Source: Aplectana chamaeleonis
Taxonomy: Eukaryota; Nematoda; Chromadorea; Rhabditida; Cosmocercidae
Length of the DNA: 64,000 bases
Reading direction: 5' to 3'
Assembly (NCBI GenBank): GCA_029168955.1
Contig: JAPDOI010001176.1
Location: 62,001-126,000 of the forward strand
The translations under genes and the position numbers were made by a program. Positions 12,484 through 24,400 of this stretch are shown in pieces. How positions within the stretch are numbered: position 1 is the stretch's first letter; each line of letters starts with the position of its first letter. Below the pieces are notes generated by a model. The model saw nothing but the letters and a program-made list of their open reading frames with translations. It was not told the DNA's origin and made no database searches.

Positions 12484-15400
12484 ATACTCAGACAGTAGGT
12501 GCGGGCGGATCGCTGGCTTTTAGCGGGCGGACTGTTTCGACATCACCTCCGCCATCCGCCCGCCAGTAGACAGCGATCCGCCCGCCAGTAGACAGCGATC
12601 CGCCCGCCAGAAGCCAGCGATCCGCCCGCCAGTACCCAGCGATCCGCCCGCCAGTAGCCAGCGTTCAGCCAACCACTAGCCAGCGATCCACCCTCGATGC
12701 CACATGTGGGTTATTCCGATGGTTCCCACCACGGTCTTTGTGTGCGGGACCACCCTCCTAGCCGTAAGGACCATCCCCTCATCTGCCAAAATTTATTCTC
12801 CGGTTTCTGAGTGGTCCTTCAAAGGTAACTTGAAGTCACCTTCCAGAATCGGCCTCAAAATGCCGAGTGAGCATTCAGTGCGATGAAGCGCCTTTTAAAC
12901 CCTTCGGTTTGTTTACTCTGAGCATGATACTGATACCAGAAAAGAACACGTCAATGATTGACAAGTTTCACCGTGTAAAAATTGAGCGGGCGGATCGCTG
13001 GCTATCAAATAAGTGGCGGGCGGATAGCTGGCCATGAGAGCCCTGGCGGGCGGATTACTGACAGGTTGCGGGCGGATCGCTGCATCTCATAGCTCAGCGG
13101 GCGGATCGCTGGCCAACAAAGCCCTTGCGAGCGGACCGCTGGCAGGTTGCAGGCGGATCGCCGCTTTGGAGCTTGCCAGCGATCCGTCCGCTTGCGTCAT
13201 CGACATTCCCAGGTGGCGCTATCCGCCCGCCAAAACGCAGCGATCCGCCCACGGAGACAACGAGAGGCAGCGCTCCGCCCGCAACTCGCTGCCGTACCGC
13301 CCGCAGAGGCCTTGATTGCCAGCGGTCAGTCCGCACCTATTGTCTGAGTAGATAATAGAGGAGTGCAGAGAGCTCGTGGCAAAATACAGTGCGTATCTTC
13401 ACTATGGCTATCGATCTCCACACAAACTTTCATCCACTGGCACTGTCACCATTCGTCTCCGTGCACCCCAAAAACTTGGTTCACAAAATTTTCCAGAAAA
13501 CTATAAAGAAATATTATCTATTTTGTATAGACTTTTAAAGTCTTTGTATCATAATTACGGCAACACCTTCCATTGGGGGGGGGTGCTCCTTTGCTCATTC
13601 CATGAAACACTTTCCGTGTCATATACGACATGGAGATATGGATGTATACTGCCTTTATTCGGGAGTGCACATCCCCCTTTTCACCCGCACTCGCTGCTAG
13701 AGTACTGCACCACGGCAGCGTGGTCTGTCGTGGCCCTCTTTCATCCAATCTCTCTCACCCCATGTCCAATCGTCCGCATGAACGGCGATCATGTTCAGAG
13801 ACGGTGAGTTTTTTTTTTTCAAATTTTTCGCCGTCTTCAGTTGTTTAGTGATAATTTAAATGTCATCGTAATGGGTAGGGTATAAATGAGGCATCGATTC
13901 GAAACAGACAATCAATGTCCAAAAATAATGAGTTTTTGTTGGAAATAAAGAAAACAAACGTTTTCTGAATTTCTTGGCAGCGCGAAAGATTAAGTAAAGT
14001 TTTCAGTACACCCTAATCTTTAGCCAACACGATGACATTTAAAGGCAGTGTTCACGATAAATTTCACTTCCGATATCTCCACGGTTTACGGAAGGTCTGG
14101 CGCCCTATATAGCAAGGCATGCTTAACAAGAACACGAAAGACGCGTTGTTGAGCCGAAATAAGCTGTCCCTTGTTTACGTTGATTTTTGAGCGTGGAGGA
14201 ATTGACCGCTAGAAGGATGATACCTATCAGTGCAATGAAGCAAACAGCTCACTTATCAGCACTTCCTTCACTTGATCATTCCTATAATCTGAATCTTCAT
14301 TTGTTCCTTTCAAGGGGCGGATCTGGGGCACGGGGCGTGTCTGGGGCACCAAAACGCTTGTTTGCAGTCCTTATTTTGCCCCTCCTGGCTCGTTTTCTAC
14401 CGTTCCTCTCGCATTGGGAGCCTAGGATCCTTCTCCCCTATCATTTTACTGTGGAAAGTCAACGAGGATGATCATCGTGAACAATGCAGTGGTCACGATG
14501 AAAAACGTTATCGAAAAAACTACAAAAACCAGCTTAGATCAAAAACAGCTCAAAAACTATGAAGGTAGCGCGGTGAAAAACAGGCTAGAATCAGAGTTAT
14601 TAACACCTCGAATTTCCAGCTCGGCACACGTGCACAGAAAGATCACAGTCTCATGCCAAGCAGTCCAAAATCATCGACACTCCTCTGAGAGTTTTGGCCG
14701 AGAAATAGCCGCGAAATAACCGAGAAATGCCTGCTTGCCGCGTAATAGCCGCTAAATAGCCGCCAAATAATGCTTGCCGGGAAATAGCCACGAAACAGCC
14801 GATAAATAACCGCTAAAAAATGCTCGCCGCAAAATTGCCGCCAAATAATGCTCGCCGCGAAATAGCCGAGAAATAATGCTCTCCCGGTAGACATACGGAG
14901 CATTCCAGAGGCATGATTCAGATGTCAGCACCTCGTCGGTTCAATTACCCAAGTTTGAGGTACTTGGACCTCGTCCAGCCTCTGGAGGCCCCGCCCAACC
15001 GCTGGCGGCCCCAGATGGTGGCTCGGCGCGCCGGCGACGAATGCGTTTTGGTCAATTTCGTTTACTTCTGATTACTTCTCGGTTATATCTCGGCCATTTC
15101 TCGGCTACTTCTTGTCCGTTTCGTGCAAAACCGAGAAATAACCGCGAAAGATCCGGGAAATAGCCCACTAGGAGCCGCTGCGGAGCCTGGTGGGCTATTA
15201 CCCGGCTATTTGGCGGCCAAAACTCTCAGAGTCAGAGGGAGAAATAAATGCAAATTTACCAAGTAAAACAGTTGAACAATGAAAGCAAGCACTTCAGTCA
15301 ATGTTTTTGACTAGTTGTGTACATAAATCCGGAGGTTGATTGATTGAAATTCGATTTCAAACCAGCTGATGTTCTTGATATTAGAGATCATCGATGCCGA

Positions 15401-18400
15401 TGATGTGGGGTGGACTCGTCCACCATCAAAAGACAAGAAAGTTCAGGCTTCAAATTTGACCCAGAACAGCGCTCTTTTTTTCGCGATTTTTTTATAGGTT
15501 CTACTACTCTATACCCAGAAAAGGGTTTAGAGAGGAGAAGAAGACGAGCTTATTTGAGCGCGACCGCTGCCTTTAAATTGTCACCGAAACAACTGAGGAC
15601 AAAGACTTCAAAAAAATCTCACTGTCTCTGAACGTGATCGCCTGTCATGCGGACGATTGGACGGTGGTCATCTCTGGGAGAATCCTGCTCGCTAGTACCG
15701 TGACGCTTTCGCGATCCGCGATGGTACTGTGTTTGCCTCCCCCTCGTTCCGCGATCCGCGTTCGTTCCGCGATAGTTGCAATCGACAATTCCGTTGACAT
15801 TTTCTTGCTTGTACCGTGATGGTACCGCGATCGTTACCACGCTAACCGCGCTAGTACCGTGATGAACCCGCGATGCGCGATGGTACCGTGATCGTTTCCC
15901 CCCGGTTCCGCGTTCTCATCCTGTGCAGACTTGTAAAGCAGCGCGAAATACGGCACGGACAATACCTGATAGCTTCGTGTTGATCTCACAGACAACACTC
16001 GCTCGGGTGAAACACCGGGAGGGCATGAATGCGGTACGGTCAGAGGTGGAGGCTGGCAGGATCTCGCGATCGTTCCGCGATAGTTCCGGCCTCAGTTCAT
16101 CGCTGTTCCGCGATATAACACCCCAAATACGTGGATGTGTTGACGCGATTCACTATTAAGTTGGAACTGGTAGAATCTCGCGATCGTTCCGCGTCAGCCC
16201 CGGGCTCGATTCCTTGTGGTTCCGCGATGGAGCATGGCTGGAGCATGGATGAACGAGCGCGGCACGCTATCGGTTTGAAACTGGCGGGATCTGGCGGAGG
16301 TTCCGCGATAGCCCCATGCTAAGATCCTCTCGGCCCCTACCAGAAAACGAGTGGATTCTATCCGTGAACGATCGCGGGGATTCTCTCAGAGATACGAAGG
16401 CAGATACCTGCCACATAGGGTGGGAGAGATTGGATGAGAGAGGGTCACGACAGACCACGCCGCCGTGGTGCAGTACTGTAGCAGCGAGTGCGGGTGAAAA
16501 GAGGAGTTTGTGCACTCCGAATAAAGGCAGCATATGTATTATTAACCCATTCCTATCATGCCAGGCGGATCCGTTCTATCTGAGGTCGACACGCTCAGAT
16601 TCTTGCCCTGGACAAGGATTAACGGAATAACAGGAGGTTAGCGGAGCAGCACCATCGTCATTTCACAACTGTCTACAAATTTCTCCGTGATCCTGAGCCA
16701 TATGGTGCAAAAAAAGGCACAGGCAGGCCCCAAAAGCGATCTGCTCATGAGGAACGTCGAGTAGGACGGCTCGTGTCTAACTCGACCATGTCGGTCAATC
16801 AAGTCCTAGCCGAACTTTCGACGTAGATATTAGTTGAACAATTTCGAAAAAAAAATGTCGAACGAACGAAAATTGAAAAAAATTTCGTTCGAAAAAATTT
16901 CGAACGAACGAATTTCGAAAAACTTTCGAAATTTCGTAGGTCGCACGAAATTTGAAACTAATCGAAATTTCGTATTTTTTCGAAATTCGTCAAAACTTCG
17001 AACTTTTTTCGAAATTTGTTTGAAAAAATTCTGAACGAACGAAACTCGAAAAAATTTCGAAAAATCGGATTTCGAACGAACGAAAATGAAAAATTTTCGT
17101 TCGACGAAATTTCGAACGAACGGAATCTGAAAAAATTTCGTTCGACGAATTTTCGAACGAACGAAAACGAACGAAAAAAATTTCGAAAAATCTTTCGAAA
17201 ATTTCCTTCGTGTACAACTATAGTAAATATCCAAAATGACCTTATGGAGGGCGATCAACCGCAACCGAATTATGCACTGAGCGGCAAAACTATATGACAT
17301 ACCCGATTTTCGCGGTTCTGGATTTGGTGTGTGCCGAGCACAAAAACTGTAAATGTCAATCGACCCTACACCTTCGATAACCCCCGGGTACAAATTTTCA
17401 TAAGAATAAGTCTTACAAGGCAAGCCCCGGAAAGTGTCGAAATTGACCGATGCAAAACTATATGACATAGCAGGCGAATCTTGGGAATTTCCTGGATCTT
17501 GTAGATTTTCAACGGTTTCATGAAATCTATTTAAAATGGGATGTCCTGCTCCTTATCTTCTAAATGCCACGTGGAACTAGATTGTAGGAAAGCGAAAGAG
17601 CTCAGATCAATCTCATGAGCCATATGGGCCTTAGTATAGGATTTTTTGGATGGGACGAACTCGAGGTTGTATTGCTCGATACATTTAAGATCCTGCTTTG
17701 TACTTGCACAAAGCACGAACTGGACGACCAAGGAAGCTGAACGACCGAGAGGAACGGGCAGTCGTGAGGCTAGCATCGAATTCCATGAGGTCTGCTAGCG
17801 AGATCAAGGGAGCTTTTGATCTGGGCGTGGACAAATCCACAGTTGTGCGAAACATTCATCGGTCCCAGAACGTGGTCAGCGAACGAATGAGAAAGGCTCC
17901 ACGTCTTACGGAAAATCACAAGAAATGGCGGCTCCAGTTCGCCCGAGTGAACATGCAAACCGATTGGAAGAAGTCACTTCTTTAATCTTCATGTTGAACG
18001 AACTCGTAAGAAAAGAACTTCCTAGAATGCGGTCTCGGACGAGAAAAAATTTCTCTTGGACGGGCTTGATGGATTCAATTCGTAATGGAGAGATCTGCGC
18101 AAGGACCCATCACGCTCTCGAAGAGAAACTTTGGAGGAGGAAGTTTGATGAGTTGGGCAGCATTCAGCTGGTAGGGCAAGCTGGACGTTGCCTTCGTACC
18201 TTGCAGTACAACCTCTTCAGATTACTAGAGTGCGCTAAAAGATCACCTCCTGCCCTTTTTGAGACGCCATCGCCATGTATTCCAGCAGGACAGTGCGTTC
18301 ATCCATGTAAGCACGTCGACGCTGGATTGGTTTCAGGCCAATCGTGTCAATTTACTTGAATGGCCGGACCTCAACCCAAGAACTTAGTCAACAATATGCC

Positions 18401-21400
18401 AAACAGATTATTCGACGTTACCCTGAGCCAGGGTAACTCCACTGACTATTGAATTTATGTTATTGATTGTTACTATAATAAAAGGTTTAGTACAGAGCGT
18501 GTAAAATGGAAGTTTTTGTTGTATCCTCTGCTAAGTCATATAGTTTTGCATCGGCCAATTTCGACACATTCCGGTGCCAGCTCTCCAAAATTCGACGTAT
18601 TATTATGAAACCTGTACCCAAGGGTTTGAAAAGGTGCTGCGTCGATTGGCACTTGCGGTTTTTCTGCTTAGTCCACGCGAAATCCAGAACCGCGAAAATC
18701 GGGGTATGTCATATAGTTTTGCCGCGCGGTGTAGAGCATCGTCGTATGCGTCGAGCATGGCACCTCACAGCACTGCATGCCGCCGCAAGGCTTCACTTCG
18801 CTGAGAAAAAAATGGTGACTGGCTGGTCTAAAGTCAGCAGAACTTGTTCTCAGGCTTTATTTGGCTGAACATTGTGTTCAGGTAACGTTCTCGGACAAGA
18901 AAATTTCAAAGTGGATGAATCGTACCGGTACGCACACTACTGGCGAGATCTCCGCAATGATCCGCGGAAATTCACCAAGCGAAACTTCGATGGACGCAGT
19001 CTCACGGTGTGGCGCAGCTTTGATGCAGACGGTGTGCTCCAGAGCCTTCAGTTTCTCTGAGGTGAATTCTGCGGAGCACCAGGAAGTGTTGCTAACGCAA
19101 CTTCCACCGTTTTTTACTCGGCTCCAGCAAAATGAACTCACCCTCATGCAAAACAATGCCGCCATCCACACCAGTCGCTCAACTACATAGTATTTGGTTT
19201 CAGCAGCATGGTGTTTCTGTTATGGCTTGACCGGCGTGCTCACCTGACGTTGACTCAAAAGATAACGTCCGGGAATCCTGCTTATCCATATATTATATAG
19301 TGGAGGTAAGACGTACAACTCACTGGAACACCTCAAGGGAGCTGTAATAGTTGCATAGAGCAAGTTGGACGTGAAAGTGGTCAGCCGACTGCTGAACTCC
19401 ATGCCAACGCGAGATTTTAAGATCGTTTCTAAACAAGGCGGACCGATAGACTATTGAAAAGTGTTTAAAAGTTTGTTTTTTTTTTAATAAAAAGTTGAAT
19501 GGCGATTGAATACTGAAAGTGTTGCCATAATTATGATACAAGGACTTAAAAGGTTATATGAAGGAATTATGCACATGTTATTTCTTGATAGTTTTCTAGG
19601 AAATTCTGTGAACTAAGGTTTTCGGGAGCGGGGAGACGAATGGTGACGGTGTCAATGGATGAAAATTTGCGTGGCCATTGATATCAGCGCTTTGAGTGTG
19701 TTACTATAAATATGATGACTTACTTGACTTAATCGGTTGGCTTTCGCCTGACGCGATCATTCCGCATCTTCACCGAGGTGTGCCGTCCTAGTAGTCAGCC
19801 GTGCCCATTTTCACGGTCTTCAGCCACAATTTGAACACATTCCATCCAGCTGTCACTATTCCATTTCCTGCGAAACGAAACATCGCGCCTGAACTGTCTT
19901 TCGATGTCGAGTGACTTCAAATCCTCTTTAACCACATCCGTCCAGAACTTTCGCCTACGCCCAGGTGGCCGTTTCCAGACAGGATTAGGAAGCATTCTTA
20001 AAGCGTGTTGTACGAGACGATCCGGCGTTCTTCTTAGTATATGCCCAAGTAATCGAATTCGACTTTTCATTGCTGCTTGAGATGGCGTTAGGAGATGCTG
20101 GCACCTCCCTCGTGTCAAGCGTTGATGTACTGCGTCTATTTCCTTTTAAAGGTCTTCGTTATGGCATACACGCGGCCAGAAATATCCAAGCAAACGCCTG
20201 AAAAGCTTCCTCTCCGTGCAATCCAACCTTTCCATCTGCGTCTTCGGTGCTGCCCACGTCTCCGATCCGTACATCATGATAGGGCGAATAGCGGATAGGT
20301 AGACGCGCAACTTGACTTCCTTCGCGATGGTGGTAGACCACAAACACTTGGTTAGAGAATTAAATGCAGACGTAGCCTTCGCACATCGTTGTCGACTACC
20401 ATCGTTCTTCAGCAAACAGCCCAAATAACAGAAATCGTCCACCAGTTCGATACGTTGTCCGTCCACACAAACTCCCGTTGAAGGCCTCTGAGAGACCCAC
20501 ATCTCCTTGCATTTGTCGGGACGAAGACGAAGTCCATAGGCTGCGGCATACTTCGAAACGAGGTTCACAATCCTTTGCAGTTTTGCGTTGTTTTTCAGCG
20601 AATAACACGATGTCGTCGGCGTACTCCAGGTCGACAAGGGCGTCCTGATGGTGTTAGAATCACATCCTCAGGAAACTGTTCTGCAACTCTACGCATGATG
20701 TCATCAACGGCGAAGTTGAAAAGAAAAGGTACTGCAACGGCTCCTTGCCTTACTCCTGTTTTCACCTCGAAAGCTGGCGTAAATACGACAGGTGTACGAA
20801 CTGCTGCTGTTGTTCCTTTGTTCATGTCCTCGATTAACCGAACATACTTTTCCGGGACTCCATCTGCTAGCAGAGCATTGAGCAATCGCTCACGATGAGG
20901 AGAGCCGAAAGCGGCTTCAAAGTCCAAAAAAGCAAGCTGTTGTGGCTTCGAATACCACTGCCACAATTCAATTACTCTTCTCACGACGAACACTCCGTCG
21001 ATGGTCGATCTTCCAGGTCGAAAACCGGCTTGCTCATCTCTGGTCGTTCTTTCACGATGTTTGATAGGTCGCTCGAGAATGATACGTTCTAAAACCTTGT
21101 ACATGACACGAAGTAGAGAGATTCCTCTGTAGTTCTTAGGATCCGTGACGGATAGCTTCTTGTGAAGAGGTACTATGATCGCATGTCTCCACGAATCGGG
21201 TATCCTTTCGCTCATCCATATGGCACGGATGGTGTTGGTCATTTCACGAATCCCAGACGGAGGAAGAGCTTTCAGCATTTCAGCAGTGATGTTGTCATCT
21301 CCACCTGCCTTTCCATTCTTCATTTTCCGGACACAATCCAAAACATCAGACTCAGTCGGCGGTTCCTCTCTGACATCGTAATGTGCTCTCTGAACATGCG

Positions 21401-24400
21401 GGAGCTCAGGTACTGATGGTGCTGGACGATTCAGTAGTGAACTGAAGTAATCCTTCCATATTGGCAGCGTCGCATCACCAACTGCAACTCCATTGGTAGT
21501 GTTCAAGACAGGAGAACATCTATTCATCCTCCCGCTATACTGTCGCAGCAACGTGTAGGCTTTCCTCGGATTCTTCTCCTCCCAAGCCTTCTCGAACTCC
21601 TTAGCTCTACACGTCCACTCTTGCTCGCGGTCACTTTGAAGCTGCCGACGCAACTTCCTCCTCAGACGCTTCTCCTCCACGAAGTTTCCTGCAGTTCGGA
21701 GAGCACATACTCTGTTGTAGGTAGATGTTGTTTCTTCTGAGACGTAGTCGAACTTCTTTTTAGGCTGTACAACCGGGAGTGCCTCTTTCGAAGCGTCGTG
21801 GATGCACTCGACAAAAGAATCCGCGTCGCAAAGTTTCTTCTTAGTCCGTACTCCGATGTGAATAGAAACGCGTTGCCGAAAATTCCTTCTGCACTCTCCA
21901 TCTCTGAGACTTGACATGTCAATCCTCTGGAGAGGCTGAGCCCCTCGCTTCCTCTTATGAATCCTCGCAGTGAAATTCAACAGAACAGGACGGCGATCCG
22001 AATCGAATGCGACATCCCACAGCTTTAGATCTTCGAATATCCGATACTGGAATATTCCTCGTCAGGACATAGTCAAGCTGTAGTTTCAAAGTTGTCATCT
22101 TCCGCTTCCGCTGCTCTTCTGGAGATAGCTGGGTTGGTCCCTGCCACGTAAGCTGATGGCGGCGATGATTCCTCTTGAATGTCGATGCAATAATCAGACC
22201 ACTGCGTTCACAAAAGTCGACAAGGCGGTAGCCATTGTCCGATGTTTGCTTCACTGGGTAGAACCATTTACCGAGTACTTCGGATTCCTGATCAAGTCCC
22301 ATCTTCGCATTTGCGTCAGTCCCCACGACAACAGCATGTTGACAAGGTATCCTGGCCAGCAACGTATTGAGTTCCTCATAAAACGCATCCTTCGAATTGT
22401 CTTCGGCGGTTTCAGTGGGCGCATGAGCACTCACTATCCACAGATTGAATCCTCTGTGATCCCGCAGTCGTACGAATGCATTCCGGCACGACGTTGAGCC
22501 GAATTCCTTGACTATACCATTGAAATCCTTCCTTACAGCTATTGCACAGCCTCCCACTCTCCTATCGTCAGCGTTACCGCAGTAGATGGTGTACTCTCCG
22601 ATGCTGATGACGGGTCTATCCTTGAGGCGGGTTTCCTGCAGAGCAGCAAACGGTGCATGGAAATAGCTCAGAAGTCTGGATAGCGCAGTTTTTTGGATAT
22701 CACTCGACTGCGATCGACAGTTCAGGGTGGCGAAACTGTGGCTTGTGACCAAAGACTCCATGAACTCCCTAGGTACGGATCCTAAGGTGTTATGGACCAG
22801 AGGCCTTGGTGTGCCGGACGGCGACACCTTTATGCAATGTGCGGGATACTTTCGCGATATAGTTGTGCACGCTATATCGCTCGAACGTTCCCTGTGTACA
22901 CTCAAACGTCTGCTGGGTTCAGTAGAAGCAGGGGCACCAACGAGCAGGTACCAACAGACTTGTACACACACCCCCATAAATATGATACGCACTGTATACC
23001 CCCAAAACGAGGTTTCGTCATTCATGAAGCCGGCCCCTGGCATCTTTGTACTGACAAGGGAGGTATACAAAGCGCATGTCGCCTTTGCAAAAACGATTTT
23101 TATTGTTAGTATCACTTGGGCATCGATAGTAAAACTGCCCTGTATCCCGTCCCAAGCTGCTGGATCCAAGAAATCGTAAGCTGAAGGCGGTCGTTTTCTG
23201 TACCTGTCGTACCTTCCGAAAAGCTCAGTAATCATTCGAGAATTTGGAAACAGTTCTCATAATCGTGTTCAGCGCCTACCCCCCCCCCCTCCTAGATGAA
23301 TTTTGGGTGAACGCACATTTTTCGAACTTGGCACAGAGTAATTGCGTTTTCCACTTGTTCCCATTGTTCGTTGGGCGTTCACTAAGGCCTAGTGCATACT
23401 CCATCGCGGGTGCGACGGCGTCGCCGCGACCCCGAGTGCTCGACGACGGGATGAGTCGTTGGTGAATAGACTTAGCGTGACAATACGTCCCTTTCCGCAC
23501 ACCAATATACGGACCAGATTCGTTCAGGACTTTTGGATACCTCCAAATATCGCCACAATTCATCTCTATCCTCGACATTATGATTTCTGATTTGATATTC
23601 CGTGATCTAATTTCAGAATTCAATTTATCTGTTCATTTTATTGTGGATATCATGGACGTCTCATGAGTAAACCGTACAGTTATCTATTGTTTATGTTTCA
23701 CGAACAATTCTACATTTTTGATGATATCCCTATCATAGTCGTAATAAAAAAAATTCATGGCAAAATCATTGGAGCCGTGGAACTCCATGTGAGGAACAGG
23801 TGAAAATTTCCCAAGCGTGCGCAGTTCTGCAGGTTTATGACGGAATTCACCGAATTTAATCAACTTTCCATATTTCATACCGTCCAAGTTATCTGAAGTC
23901 GACGATTCACCGAAAAATATCGTTCAAATCTGAAGGCTCTATCTAATCTTAATTATCAATACAATAACTTTGTCCACTTGCAGCCTCCCAGTTCTGGTAA
24001 ATCATCAGACCTCACAAGCACATAAAAAGCAAATCGCAATGCTTATCTCTGGTCCAAACAATTTTCTTATGATTGTCATTAAAGGCGTAAAATCTTTTTT
24101 TTTGAAAAAGAAACAATGAAATATTACATTTAATATATCTGTAGCATAAGTCTTTTGGAATAAATGGGATATATGAGGGAAATTAGAGAACATTTCCGAG
24201 CGACCGATGGCTTTGAATCGACGCGAATTCTTAATAAGAACATTGAACAAAACGATTTGGAAACATCAACCGCCTATAGAAGTTGAAAACAAACAAATTG
24301 TTGCCCCCGAGGGCAGGTAGCTTTGAACTCCGTCGCGATGTCGCAGTGCAGTGCACAACGACACGACACACCATCCAGCTGGTGCTAATTTCGCCGCGCG

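Larger units (their letters stand above)
14484..15572 (+). mobile_element. AGGCAGTGGTCGCGA TTAA-family copy interrupted by element at 14683-15231
   Basis: The left end ATGCAGTGGTCACGATGAAA and right end GAGCGCGACCGCTGCCT before TTAA (15573-15576) match the other family members. The host sequence TCATCGACACTC/AGAGGAAGAAATAAAT is split by the nested element. The left TTAA is lost. Confidence 0.78.
13645..16540. mobile_element. composite element with inverted ends, split by nested insertions
   Basis: The left arm (CTGCCTTTATTCGGGAGTGC ... CACCCGCACTCGCTGCTA ... GCAGCGTGGTCTGTCGTG) is matched in inverse by 16395-16540 (CACGACAGACCACGCCGCCG ... AGCGAGTGCGGGTGAAAAG ... CCGAATAAAGGCAGC). A piece of the same arm sequence also recurs at 15612-15680. 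The interior carries the A-family/H-element nest and the TTCCGCGAT block. The target duplication is not clear. Confidence 0.6.
16635..19460 (+). pseudogene. Tc1/Tc3-like transposase remnant, split by two nested elements
   Basis: N-terminal part at about 16650-16822: HHRHFTTVYKFLRDPEPYG, then GTGRPQKRSAHEERRV and LVSNSTMSVNQVLAEL, the helix-turn-helix region of Tc1-type transposases. Coding sequence is then interrupted by 16830-17220 and by 17281-18725, and resumes at about 18745 (HRRMRRAWHLTALHAAARLHFAE), 18890 (VTFSDKK) and 19140-19200 (MQNNAAIHTSR, FQQHGVSVMAW). It ends near 19455 with the C-terminal SMPTRF...PIDY. Several frameshifts and stops; the first catalytic Asp is retained as FSD, but the protein cannot be made. 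Confidence 0.8.

Noticed and set aside
14938..14959. SL1-like 22-mer as the 5' end of a reverse-transcribed trans-spliced mRNA
   Set aside because: Sequence upstream of the leader is conserved with the 54751 copy and a GT donor follows; a retrocopied mRNA would show neither.
16830..17468. 212-codon minus frame rich in Phe/Arg/Lys and a matching plus frame
   Set aside because: Produced by TTCGAACGAACG low-complexity sequence of a MITE, continuing into Tc1 TIR sequence.
22156..23179. plus-strand frames of 113, 150 and 105 codons
   Set aside because: Antisense shadows of the RTE endonuclease frame and the adjoining repeat.
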